In this document: positions 11,697 through 23,671 of the stretch, one piece after another
Layout of the letters: each line of letters opens with the position of its first letter
How positions within the stretch are numbered: position 1 is the first letter of the stretch
Source: Gnetum montanum
Lineage: Eukaryota > Streptophyta > Gnetopsida > Gnetales > Gnetaceae
Direction of reading: 5' to 3'
Length of the DNA: 64,000 nucleotides
Assembly (NCBI GenBank): GCA_015680685.1
Contig: MNCI01012628.1
Span: forward strand, 1,372,687-1,436,686
Notes under the pieces: generated by a model
The model's input: only the letters and a program-made list of their open reading frames with translations
Database searches by the model: none
Told to the model about the DNA's origin: nothing
Made by a program: the position numbers and the translations under genes

Positions 11697-12974
11697 TCAC
11701 TGCTAGTTTTACGTTGTTGTTGCGCTAACCTTACCTTGCTTGCTAGCACTAGAGGCAAATTAAAGCCCATCGTACCCTAAAAATAAGCTTTGTTTTCTGC
11801 CGCCGAAGATTACGACTCCAACGTTTGATGGCAAACCCAGATTTGGATGAGTAACCACTTCCGCTGAATCGAAATACGAATGCATCTGAATACCTAATAA
11901 TGACATTTACATCTGCCTCTTCATGTGTCTTTTTAGTTTTTAGGACGCCTGTTCAAAGCAACATCCCTAGACATTAGGTTCACAAGGACACTGTGAGTTC
12001 CATTTCATGCGTGAGAATAAAATGCCTTGCGATAGAACGGCCATGTCTTAAAAATGTCTTGGAATAGAACGGCCAAAATTATTATATAAAAAGAAAGAGA
12101 GAAAGACATGAATTTTGTTTGCGGTTCGTATTTTTTTTAAATGGTTTGTTTTTGGTTTAGATATGTTTCCTTTTTACGATCAATTTTTGAGTAGATATGT
12201 TTTTGGACCCAGGCAAGCGGAAGGCGGGTCTACATGGATATAGACAAATAACGTAGATCTGGGCAGATTTAGCGTTTAGATGTATCTAAAAGAAAAGGTA
12301 GATATTGTCGTAAATTTGGTGAACAGTGAGACGGGTGAATCAAAGCCGCATTGAAAATATTCTCCGCAAATTTAAATTAAAACATTTACAGACACCCAAG
12401 AAGATTCAGGCAGTTAAGTTGCTAAATTTGCTAGCCTACATCTAGTTTTTACTTTTCCCGAAATCCTCAGGGAGGGAGCAGAGGTAATTTATGAATAAAA
12501 AAAATTAAAATCAGTTATAAAGCATTTGGTTTTCAACTAGTAAATTTTCAAACTCACTTACCACACAGATCACAGCTCTCGAGATTCAGCAAATTTGGTT
12601 AAGCTCTACCCCTGGTTGCAAGAAACGCAACGGATTCCCAATGTTTCGCGTTTTCCGTTTTCTCAACGGGAAACCCGTTTCAAAATGCGGTTGCGGGTGT
12701 TTACTGTTTGTTGCATATTAATATATTTTTCCGAAAAAACTGGAAGTTTTTTCAATAGTTATTAAATGAAAAGATTTTGCCATAAACCATAATTTCTTTC
12801 ATAATATATGAGATATAAATTGGTATTTACTTTTCCATGTATCACTTCTATTTCATTTTTGACATGGAAATATTCCAATTCGTCTGAATTATTACTTAGA
12901 TTCTTTGTCATTTCTTTTCCACAACCTATTCCTTGGCTCTTTCCATCACATTGCTCCATTTCCTGTTTCTGGTA
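11697..12974. other. Upstream region of the polygalacturonase; no clear gene
   Basis: Likely holds the promoter and 5' UTR of the minus-strand gene. The only TATA-like element seen on the minus strand is TTTTTATATAATAA near 12083-12096, about 400 bp upstream of the ATG. A 65-codon minus-strand ORF with an ATG at 12959 (MEQCDGKSQG...) has unremarkable composition and no recognised domain; I do not call it a gene. Confidence 0.4.
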
Positions 12975-14131
12975 ACTATGGCTCTAGCACGGAAGCTTGT
13001 CATTAGTAGGCCTTTGTGGGGCCAAGGTTTAATTAGTTTGAGTAAGTGTGCTTGAAGAATTTTAATCTACATCAACTTGTAGAGCCAATTTGTATAGGCT
13101 TAGTTTGGCTCTATAAAGAATTTCTCAAATAGGTGTACCATGTAAGCTTGAAAATCAGCTCATAGAGCCGTTTTTCTCTCTAGAAGGGCTTGTTAATTTA
13201 GCTCTACCATGTCAGCTCGGAACCAAAGCACAAACTTGCAAAGCCATGAAAGGCGCATTTAAATAGCTCTTCCATGCCAATGTTTTCTTTATTCCCCAAG
13301 CTTGGATGAAAATGCTCGATGAAACGTTTGCCTTTTTATGGAAAGCTACAGAGCCAATTCTTTGTTCTCTAGGCACTTTGCCACATGAGCATATAGAATC
13401 AATTTTTGGAACTAGTTTTGGTTCTACATAGCCCTGCCATGTCAGCACTTTTACCACTCACACAAATAAGCTTATTTTGGAAAGTAGAAAAGTCATGAAA
13501 ATCAATAGCCTTTAATCTTCTTTAAAAATAGCTCATTGTCATGTGAAACCAAGAGGAATGAAACCTAAAACCAAAGTTTAGAACTAGGCTTTGAATCTAT
13601 ATGAGCTACCCCCAAGAAAAAAAAAAAGAAGCCATGCAAAAAATAGAAGGGGCGTTCTAAGCTTATATTGAAATGGGTTGTTATATGAAAAAGCTAGAGT
13701 CTATTTTGCTACAAAAGCGAGCTAAACTCCATTAATGAAAATAGGGGTTGTTGGTAGAACCATTATCTCTGATATTAGCAAAGCTCATTATTTCCGTAGG
13801 AAGGAGTTGTTACCTTCGAGACAAAATGACATATTTCTTCTTTGTTTGCTAAGCTGTTAATGCTCATTTGGAGCTCATACTAGATGCAGTAATGAAAGCT
13901 TAGATATAAAGGGTATGGCTTCTTCTATTTTAGCTACTCTTCAATGAACTAGTAACAATTATAGCTCACTTTCTCTTGTGCTTCTTTAGCAATTTGATGA
14001 TGGTTGGAAGAATAACCATGAAAATGGCAAAAAGGCTTTGATTCATCCCTCCCTCTACTTTATTCAAATTTTTATAAGGCTCTGATTCATCCCTCCCTCT
14101 CGGTGCCTTTAGGTACATCCTAGAAAAAACA
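12975..14131 (+). repeat. 5' LTR of C1 (truncated and internally deleted)
   Basis: Aligns by eye with 30790-32381: shared blocks include ttgaagaattttaat, the inverted gagccaa/ttggctc units, the aaaatggcaaaaa block and the end near ttcatccctccctct. Relative to the right copy about 420 bp are missing after 14030. The 23-bp direct repeat at 14035-14057 and 14078-14100 marks that junction. The LTR seems to end AAAACA at 14131, followed by TTGATATTGAAG, a decayed initiator-Met primer site. Confidence 0.6.
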
Positions 14132-14199
14132 ATTGATATTGAAGGTTGGTCAATATTTCTTGAATTAACCTTTTGTGTTGTACTTTTTCATTGTCCTAG

Positions 14200-16519
14200 T
14201 CATGATGTAGAATTAGGATTCCCATCTAACAAAGCTCCATGATTTGATATCTTAGATTATCCTCTATGAAAGTTCAAGATGAAGACATATCTTCTAGCAC
14301 ATGGTGATCATGTCTAGAAGGTAATTAGTAGAGGAAGTAACAATGTTATACATGATGATTGAGCTATGAATGCTTTGGTCTGTGGCTTGGATAGAGCAGT
14401 GTGTATGAAGAGATGATAAATGTTGGAGCATTTTCAAGCTATTTATGAAGGAGATGATAAAGTGAAGAAGTCTAAGCTGCTGACTTTAAGAGTATGTTTT
14501 AATGCTTTGAGGATGAAAGAGAATGAAAATGTTAGTAATTTCTTTAGCCAAGTAGATGAGATTGTTAGTGAGATAACTATGCTTGATGAAGCACAATAGG
14601 ATGATATAATCTACAAAAGATTTTATTTCTCCTTCCTAGTAGATTTCAAGCAAAGGTTTCATCCATAGAAGTGGTGAAAGATCTTTCTAGATTGATAGTA
14701 GTTGAGCTCTACAGTATTCTTTCAACCTTTAAAAACAAAAAAGAAGAAACTAGTTGTTTTAGAAAAAAGGAGCAAATTTCCTTCACAATTGAAGCTAACA
14801 AGGATGATCATAAGGAGGAACCATCAACATCAGATTCAAATTTTGATAAGGAGATTGCTAATCTTACCAAAAAGCTTAGAAGGCTTAAAATGATGAAGGC
14901 TCGCAAGAAGCTAATAAAATCATTTTCTTATTATTATTGTAATGATACAGGTCATATGATTGCTAAATATCCAAAGAAAAAGAAAAATGTAGAAAATTAG
15001 AAGAATTAGATGACCAAATTCAAGCCAAAGAACACTTGGTATAGGTTTAATAAATTAAAATCTCAATTAGCTAAAATTTAGAATTAATTAGAGCATTTAG
15101 AAATTAGTATAGAAATCAAGAATGTTGAAGAAAACTCTTTTGTTCATTTTGCTCAAGCTAATATAATAACCAATGATACTAATATTGTTACACAAGATTT
15201 ATTCTCTTTTCAAGCCATGAATGAAGATTATGATTCAAATGATGATTTTCAAAGCTTTATGTATATTAATCCAAATGAGCAAGGAACTTCTAGTACCATT
15301 AAGACTATAGGTTCAAGTGAAGATGAAGATAGACCAAATTCATTAGACATAACTAAAAATAAATATGAAGAAATTGAGAACATCAATCTAGAAGGGCTAA
15401 TGAAGCAATTGGAGATGGTAGTCAAAGTTAATGAGAAATCGAAATCAAGAGTTATAAGATGAAACTTGAATTAGCTAAACAAGAAAAGTTAAAGCTAAAA
15501 AAGGAAGTGTTACTGCTAAATAAGGATATGAAAGGTAAGGCTACTCAAGTAACATCTGATTTATTCAGCAGGTTTACTCGTAGCTTAGAATAGCTCAAGG
15601 ATATTATCAATAATAGATGATCAAGCGATTATAAGAGGGATCTTGGTTATGATTCTGAATCCTCAAAAATGATGTCTTCAACAAAAGTAACAACCTAGAA
15701 GATAAATGTTCAAACACAGCCTCCATAGACACAAAATGTTAGCTTACAAATAGGTAAGGGAGTTCTTCCTACTCCAATAAGTAAAATCATCATGTATGGC
15801 CCTAGAATGATAACTAATTTCTTTCAAGGATATTATTTCAATTGTGGAATACTAGGTCATAAAGTAAGAAATTTTCTAATTATAAAAATATGCATTATTT
15901 CAATGCTACTAAGTATTTTTCAAGAAATAATAGAACAAGACAACAAGTCTAGAGACCAATCAATACAAGATCTCTCCTCGTACATTTAGCCTTAAAGAGC
16001 TTTTGTAGTCTAGAGACATGGTTTCTTGATAGCAATTATTCTCAACATATGACTAGTAATAGATCAAATTTTATCACACTAAAACCCTTTAATGGACATA
16101 AAATAAGTTTCAGTGACAAAGCTAGAGCTGTGGTAAGAGGTATTCACTCAATTAAAATTCATGATAATTTTTCTAAAATTCATAATGCTTATTTTGTTTA
16201 TGGTTTACATTATAACTTATTAAGCTTAGGATAATTTTCAAGAGAAGATTATAATATCAGTTTCACACATAAAAAATGCATATTAGAGAATAAAGAAGAG
16301 GAATTTAAAGCCTATGTTACTTGAGTAGAAAATAATTTAAATTCTATAAATGAGTAGCCTTAATGTCTAAATATTATATAAGGGACTTGAATGTTTGTGG
16401 CCCTTTCAATGTAGCTAGTTTTGATGGCAGTAAATAATTAAAATAAACTTGAATTACTACATATGAATGTTTGTGGCCCTTTCAATGTAGCTAGTTTGAA
16501 TGGTAGTAAATATTTCTTT
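14200..16519 (+). pseudogene. C1 gag, protease and start of integrase, degenerate
   Basis: Copia-type gag with a UBN2 core (YEGDDKVKKSKLLTLR near 14449 and MKENENVSNFFSQVDEIV near 14516). Zinc-knuckle remnants are at about 14926 (YYCNDTGHMIAKYP) and 15840 (FNCGILGHKVRN), each missing ligands. The protease active site reads WFLDSNYSQHM near 16020, with DSG changed to DSN. The integrase N-terminus is almost lost; MNVCGPFNVASLNGSKYFF at 16463-16520 leads into the break at G2. Many stops and at least two frameshifts are present. A 46-bp segment (16389-16434) is duplicated at 16465-16510. Confidence 0.75.
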
Positions 16520-16524
16520 CTTAT

Positions 16525-17396
16525 TGATAAATAATGTTTTTCAATGCTTTGATATTGAGGTGGCCATGATATTGGGTACGCGGTATCGTGGCCCAAGATG
16601 TGACATTGTACATTCGATATCGCAGGATTCCTCCCGGGTCTATAAATACAACACCTAGGCACACAATTGGGAGTAAGTTTTTGGCAGTCAAGTAGCGAAA
16701 CTCTTGCAGTTTGTTCATTTGAGAGTTAGAATATTTTCCAAGTGCCTACAATAGGAGATCTAAGTGTGAATAGATCTTTATTCAAGCATTGATCTACCTG
16801 AGCACACCATTATGTTGGCAATAAAGACGAACTCTTTGATCCATTCCTTGCAGCACTTGAGATTTTCTTTCTTATGCATTTACATATTGTTATTTCATGA
16901 AATTTACATTAATGTTATTTATGTAACAATTAATTTTGATCAATTAAGCAAATCGTCAAATTACACAAGCACGACCCCTTCGAGTATACATGTGACAATT
17001 GGTAGCTCAGAAATGACTAGTGTTTGACAGCCCAGCAGTGTTTGCACAACATTCAGGATGTGTCTAGGAAGTGGGAATGGTTACTTGTGTTAGGCTAGCT
17101 TAGACTATAGTTTACTTAGCAATTAATCACTCTTACTTTCAATCACTTGTACTTTTATTCTTGTTCTAAGTGAGTAATTCCATAAAAACACAAAATAATA
17201 AAAATCTTATGCCTCAGTCACACTTAATCATACAATTGCATTCCACAAGTGGGACTGGGAAGACAACGAATAAACAACAAGCACCCAATGTTTAGCTCTA
17301 GTGTACTTAGTAATTACAATTTGTGAAATTTGACCGAATCATGCGTATAGGCTCGTATTCGTATGGTTGGGCGTAGGGGTACCTCGCTGCTCATCA
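16525..17396 (+). repeat. 5' LTR of G2
   Basis: TGATAAAT...CTCATCA. The short U3 contains GGTATCGTGG and CGATATCGC motifs, then TATAAATACA at 16641. R contains GAGAGTTAGAATATTTTC and AATAAAG near 16820. The long U5 (about 550 bp) is shared with the G1 and solo LTRs. Confidence 0.93.
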
Positions 17397-17397
17397 T

Positions 17398-17415
17398 TGG
17401 TGCCGTTGCCAAGGA
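17398..17415 (+). other. Primer-binding site of G2 (tRNA-Asp type)
   Basis: TGGTGCCGTTGCCAAGGA starts two bases after the LTR. It differs at only a few positions from the Athila primer site complementary to plant tRNA-Asp (TGGCGCCGTTGCCGGGG). Confidence 0.85.
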
Positions 17416-17552
17416 TTGTAGTCCTTCGTGCACTATCCAAACCCAGTGAAACTTAGTAACCTCATTGTTCAAACCCTAAGAGTCAAATCATATGAAAAAA
17501 CTATTATTATCATTAAATTAAATAGTAACTACACAATGTTTATTAACAAAAA

Positions 17553-19819
17553 ATGTCTTCTTCTCACAGGAGGCCATCACCACCCAGGGTAGTTCAGGTG
17601 CCTCAACAATACCAGGTGGTATATGCTCATCTCGATGAGTATGTACCTAACTTTACCTTCATCTTACATCAAGATGAATTGATGCGATGGTGCGATATGG
17701 AAGATAACATTGTGTTTCCACCTAACCGATCTATTCTAGCAATGCTCTAGCTAATGCTCGCACAACACAGGCTTCAACATCTCCATGGAGAATACAAGAT
17801 GCAAGATCCCAACTCAAGGGATTATCATCCCACTGAAGCACAAAAATTAAGGGATCGGCAGCTAGAGCACCAACATGAGCTTGTGAAGGGTAAGGGGTCA
17901 AACATCTTTCCACCTCCACTTGGCCCAATTGATAAAGGTGACCACTTCTTTAGTGGTTCTCCTCTCTTTGACTTTGTTTAAGGAGCCCTCAACTAGAATG
18001 TGCAATCCACAATCCATAATCCAAGTACTAGTCAAAATGGATCTAATGACAAAAATGGATCTGGAGAAGCAAGTTAAGAAAAGGGGGACAAAGGAGATCA
18101 TGATCGCGATCATGGTCACAAGCATCAAAGGAAGGATGATAGGTGTCAGTGTGGAGCAAGCTCCCCTTCTTCTTCCCCTTCATCGTTGTCGTCTTCTTCT
18201 TCATCTAGTTTAGATCGTGGTTGCAAAAGAAATAATCATGATGGAGGTGACTAATGGTACCAAAACAATAGAAGGGACTGTCAAGACTGTTGTGACTAAA
18301 GACGTGGGCAATCCAGAGAGGCCCATCATCACGAAAGAAGGGCTGGTAGGGAACATTGTAGGAATCACCGTCATGGCCTTGATGAACCTCTACTTGCTAC
18401 TCGAGGCATGTTAAATATTGTAGAGGCTATGAGGATTCCAACTAGGCACGTGAAGGATAGTAGAATAAAGAGGCTTGATATGAACAATATTCCTCGGTTT
18501 GAAGGAGGATATGATGTTGATCCACAAAATCATCTTTAGGCCTTCCAAGATGCATGTGCTTTGCAGAATATTGAAAATGATTGGCAAAAGCTAAAATTAT
18601 TTTTAAGGACACTCATAAAGGAAGCAAAAAATTGGTATCGATCCTTGGAACCAGAATTGATCAAGCGGTGGAGTACAATGTTGGAACAATTCAATGAAAA
18701 ATATCAAATGTACTCTTGAGTATCCAATTTAAGAAAATAAATTCAAGGGTGGAAACAAGGGAATCATGAGACCTTGGATGCTATTATTGGCCGATACTAC
18801 TCTATGTTGCATAGGTGTCCCAGCCATGGATACTCTCAACTTGATCAACTTCATCATATCATAGATGGGTTACGGTCTGAAACTAGGAAAACCCTTGACG
18901 TCTATGCCCAAGGGAGATTGACAGAGTTAAGCACCTATCAGGTTCAAAAATTAATTGAGCAGGTAGCCAAGGAGGAGGGAGAGTTGAAAAAATGTGAAAA
19001 TGCAGAAGAATACAACAAAGATTCTTCTATTTGGAAAAAGGGAGTTAGATTTTGTGACAGTGAGGATGAATTCTCCAGAGATGAGGTGGTCAATCAGAAA
19101 ACCTTGCCATTCTAGAAATTGCAATAAGAACTCACGAATAAGGTTGATCAATTATGGAACTCCATGGACAATAGGTTTCAAGTTGTTCTAAAAATTACTG
19201 AAGAGTCCAAGGAGCAAAGTGGTGAGTGTGAGTGCCAGAGGTGTAAGGAAGTTGAACACATCATATCTAAGGGTAAAGGTAAAATGGCTGCAATAGAGAT
19301 GGCTGCAAATAGTGATTTAGATGATGATAGTGGGTGTGATGTTTGCCAGTATGAAGATCCTAAGGGATGTTGTCTAGTTGTATTACACTTGCAAGAATTT
19401 GGGGTGTATGCCTTACATCCACGACTTGCACAAAGGAAAACACCCAACAAGGCAATCCTCAACAGTTCCACCAACCACAATGATACTACCCAAGTAGAAC
19501 TCCTCCGCAACCTTACAAAGTATACCAATAGTGGCAACAACCACAATTGTGGGCATTGCCACCTCCAAGACAGCAATACCCTTACCAACAACTAGATCCC
19601 TACGGTTACTATGTTCAGCAACCTTCATCTCTAAGGGACTCCCCCAGTCATGTTGCTACTTACCAACCTCACCACTACCCTCCTGAAGCATACCAATCAC
19701 CCTATCCAAGGAGAGATGTCACCTACTACCCTCATGCACCTCATGTTCCTACACCTACTCCTCCACCTCTTGCACAACTACCACTTGCTCCATCCATGCA
19801 AGGTGAATTGCCTGCATAA
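17553..19819 (+). pseudogene. G2 gag, degenerate
   Basis: ATG 17553 (MSSSHRRPSPPRVVQVPQQ) opens one frame that can be followed through stops to 19595, then a +2 shift to a Pro/Tyr-rich tail ending at 19819. A Ser- and charge-rich N-terminus precedes the retrotransposon-gag core (YDVDPQNHL near 18508; NDWQKLKLFLRTLIKEAKNW near 18579; RYYSMLHRCPSHGYSQL near 18792; LIEQVAKEEGELKK near 18951). The Cys/His-rich C-terminal pieces (CECQRCK; CDVCQYED) are not a canonical CCHC knuckle. The order and spacing agree with Athila/Tat gag. At least five stops and one frameshift rule out function. Confidence 0.8.
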
Positions 19820-20084
19820 CCACAACAAAGAAATTCCATGAGGGCAGTTAATCTACAATTGGTTAATCCATCCAACGAGTCAAAACCATGAACAAAAAAA
19901 GGACCCTTTTTCATACCTCATAGTCCACCAAAGCCCTCAGACACATCAATGGTTGGTAACCTTGATCCTCCACCTTTCTTCATTTTCTCTTTATCCGAGA
20001 CCCCTTCAAATCAAAATCCTTCTTGAATCCATATTGTAATGCTAACACATGTTGTATCTGATTGGATTTGAGATGGTAATCAAC

Positions 20085-20519
20085 CTAGAAAATTAGTTGA
20101 TCTTGGGAGTCCCCTAGTTTACTTGCAAATTGCTAAGAATAAGCCTTGTAAGGCTCTTCTTAACTTTGGTTTCGGTGTTAATTTGATCTCACATGAGATG
20201 TACACAATGTGGAACCTTCCTCCCTTGAAGGCTAGAATTGGCAGACCAGTCCATCACTATTCTATTGGGACTGGTTGAGGACATCGTCACCACTATTTGT
20301 GGGTGGTCATATCCCACTGATTTCCTAGTAATGAAAATAGAGAACTGCAAGGGGGACTATCCAATTATTATGGGAAGGGCATGGCTAAGTACTATGGATG
20401 CCAAAATGGGCATTAGAGATCTTTCTTTAGAAATATCAAAAGAAAATAAATTTGGAAAGATCGAGAAGAAGAGAGTTCCATGTATAACGTACAATGATTC
20501 AGGGTGCCATTGTGTGTAG
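20085..20519 (+). pseudogene. G2 retropepsin-like protease remnant
   Basis: LLNFGFGVNLISHEMY (near 20157) matches the DxGxxxNLI active-site loop but has Asn in place of the catalytic Asp and Phe in the G/S position. In a shifted frame MKIENCKGDYPIIMGRAWLS (near 20332) matches the conserved ILGRPFL flap-proximal region of plant gypsy proteases. The enzyme is inactive as written. Between 19820 and 20085 only a Pro-rich linker is readable. Confidence 0.7.
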
Positions 20520-21049
20520 AAGTTATCGTTAGTAAAGCAAACATCTATCTCTGCATGCAAGCAGTGTGCACCAAAAGTTGATATCTAGAGATGTCTATAC
20601 GCAGCAGCCACAAAACAAGAGGGCACCCAGTGGCTAACAGTACATTATGCATAGAACCTACTAAGGGCCTAATGTACGAATAGGAGTAAGTATGGATAAA
20701 CTTGAGTAAGTTCATCACCAGCTCTTTGAAGAATCAAATGATGATGTTAATTGGGGTGAGCTAGAAATTTTTGACAATTTTAAACAAGAGCCCCTTGAAT
20801 TAAAGACACTACTAGCTAGAATAGAGTACGTATTTTTGAAAAATAGAAGGTTGGTTATCATTAATGCCAAGCTTGCTACTAAACAAAAGAAAAGGCTGAT
20901 AAAAGTTGTGGAAAAATGGTCAGCAGCCTTTTCTTGGTCATATTCTAAACTTACTAGGATAGATCCAAGAATATCCAGCACTGAATATACATTGACCCCA
21001 TCATCAAGCCAAAATGATAACTGCAATGGTGTTTGAATCCCAAGTTAAA

Positions 21050-22430
21050 ATAGATTTTCAAAGAGGAGATTGAACAGCTCCTCAAAGCGAGATTCATTTA
21101 CCCTGTCGCAAATAGTGAGTGGGTTAGCCCTCTCATGATTGTGCCAAAGAAAGAAGGAAAATGGTAGGTGTGCATTGATTTCCAGCTTCTCAACATGGCA
21201 ACTCTCAAAGATCATTTTCCATTGCCTTTCATCGATCAAGTGTTGGACACCATTTTGGGGCACAACTTTTACAGCTTTCTAAATGATTATAGTGGGTATA
21301 ACCAAATTTGGATTGCACCAGAGGACTAGGAAAAGACAACTTTCACAATTCCTTGGGGGACTTTTTCTTATCGTCAGATGCCATTTGGTCTATGTAATGC
21401 CCCAGTCACGTTTCAATTATTAGTTCTCAAAATTTTCAAACAATAGATCAGTAGTGAGGTAGAAGGTTTTATGGATGATTTTTCTACCTATAGAGCTACG
21501 TTCGAGCAAGCCCTAGACTTTCTTGAGCAAGTGTTGAAGAGATGTGTCGAAAAAAACCTCTGGCTCAATTGGAAAAAGAGCCATCTTATGGTCCAGGAAG
21601 GCACAGTCTTGGGGCATTGCATTTCAAAAGCAGGAATCGAGGTGGACCCTAAAAAAGTAAGGTTCATCTAAGGAATAACTTGTTAACTTGAAACAGTCAA
21701 AGAAGTTCTGTCATTCCTTAGTCATATTGGCTACTACCAGTGATTCATCAAGAATTTTTCCAAAATTTCCAAGCCATTGGTAGAATTAACAAAGAAGGAT
21801 GAATCATTTTTCTAGACCCCTAAATGTGAATCAACATTTCAATAGTTGAAGCAAAAGCTTGTTGAAACTCCCATTCTTCAAGTACCATATTGGTCTAGAC
21901 CATTTCATGTGATGACCAATGCATTGAATTATGCTTTGGGGGTAGTGCTTATGCAGATGGATGATCAAAGACATCCACATTACATTTAGTGTGCAACTCG
22001 AAGCATCAAAACTACACAACTAAACTACACCACCATAGAAAAGGAGTTGATGGCAGTGGTGTTCGCATTAGAGAAGTTCAAGCACTATGTGCTTGGCTAC
22101 AAAGTGTTTGTGCACACAGATCATAGCGCCATTAGATTTCTAATGAAAAAATTGACGATGAGCCCTCGTGTCATATGGTGGCTCATGATTTCTCAGGAAT
22201 TCGATCTCATGATGGTAGATCATAAAGGTGTGGAGAATGTGGTCACAGTTCACTTATCACAACTAAGATGGGATGACAAGGAGAAAGAGAGTTCTTTATC
22301 TGACCAATTCCCTAATGAATCTCTTATTACAAGTGCTATTAATGCACAAATTCTTGAGGAACCAAAATGGTATGAAACCATCCTCACATATTTTCTCAAG
22401 CAATAATTTCCGCAAGGGATGGACACTAGA
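21050..22430 (+). pseudogene. G2 reverse transcriptase and RNase H, degenerate
   Basis: Reverse-transcriptase blocks appear in order: WVSPLMIVPKKEGKW near 21121, FPLPFIDQVLDTILG near 21216, YSGYNQIWI near 21291, FGLCNAPVTFQ near 21387 and the catalytic box GFMDDFSTY near 21466 (FMDD instead of the usual YMDD or YVDD). LNWKKSHLMVQEGTVLGH and GIEVDPKKV follow near 21567-21655. RNase H is recognisable from YALGVVLMQ near 21930 and MMAVVFALEKFKHYVLGYK near 22047 to VENVVTVHLSQL near 22230. Several stops and shifts are present. Confidence 0.87.
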
Positions 22431-22529
22431 AAGAAACAATAGTTTCTTCATTGGGTCAAATATTTCATGGAGATTAATGAAAACCTTTACAAGGTTTGTC
22501 CTGATGGCTTGGTATGTTGGTGTGTCCTT

Positions 22530-23600
22530 GATATAGATTAATTGCACATTCTCTAGGATGCTCACGAAGGTCCTTGTGGGGGCCATTATGCTGGGAGATG
22601 CATGGCCATAAAATCCTCATGGTAGGGTATTATTGGCCAACAATCTTCAAGGGTGCACATCAATTTGTCTGTGCTTGTGATCGTTTCTAGAGGGATGGTG
22701 GAATGGCAACTCAAATGGAGGGGCCACAACAATGAATACAACCTCTCAAACCATTCAACATTTAGGGCATAGAATTTATGGGTCCCATCATACCTTTATT
22801 AAATGGAAAGGAATATATAATGGTCATAGTTGACTATTGTACCAAGTGGGCAGAAGCAACAGCCGTCACCAACTGTACATCCACCACTACTGCTCAGTTT
22901 GTACAGCAAAACATTGTAAACAAGTTTAGTGTACCTCATGCATTAATTTCTAATAATGGAACTTATTTTATAGGTGCCACTTTTTGGAAACTGATGCAAT
23001 GCTTAGGGGTTGAACATAAGCTCACAACACCATATCAACCCCAAGCCAATGGTCAAGCTGAGGTCACTAATCGGGAGATTACAAAAATCTTAATGTGTAC
23101 CATTAGAATATACCGAAGAGACTGGAGTACTAAATTAAATGATGCCCTTTGGGCCTATCGCTCCACATGAAAGCTTCCCATAGGTTGTTCTCCCTATGAG
23201 CTTGTGTACAGAAAACTACCAACATTGCCTATCCAATTTGAGCTCCGTACAATCTCTACAGCCTATGACCTTGACCTAGATCTAAGTCTAGCACACAAAA
23301 ATGATTAATGAGTCTCAACTTGCTAGATAAAAATTGGTTAATGGCCCTATCATCCAATGAAATGTATAAGGCATTCAACAAGAAATGCCATGACCTCAAA
23401 ATAAGGAAAGTCAAGTTTCAACCAGGAGACCCCTGCACATGTACCCCAATGAACCAAATTTCAAATGTTGTGGAAAGGACCTTATATCATTGATGGGACT
23501 TTTTCATCTAGGGCCATGATCATCTACAAACCTGATAACCCAAATAAGAAATAACTAGTTAACATTCAATAAATAAAACCTTTCCATGAGCTGAAGCCAA
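22530..23600 (+). pseudogene. G2 integrase, degenerate
   Basis: An H2C2-like segment (DAHEGPCGGHYAGRCM near 22558) is followed by the core from 22766. The first catalytic residue reads Glu (GIEFMGP), the second reads Asn (LISNNGTYF near 22943), and the glutamate region is present (ANGQAEVTNREI near 23048). The longest clean stretch runs 22778-23170. The C-terminal region ends near 23600 just before the conserved CATGGGGGAGATGG. The Asn at the second position is shared with G1; the Glu at the first is not. Confidence 0.87.
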
Positions 23601-23671
23601 CTAATGCAACAAACACCTCATTAGATGGATAACCATGCTCAATCTTTTAGATCTCTCCCTTTCAACTTAGT

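Noticed and set aside
12762-12959. 65-codon minus-strand ORF upstream of the C1 LTR
   Set aside because: Short, no domain, no promoter context; expected by chance in AT-rich DNA.
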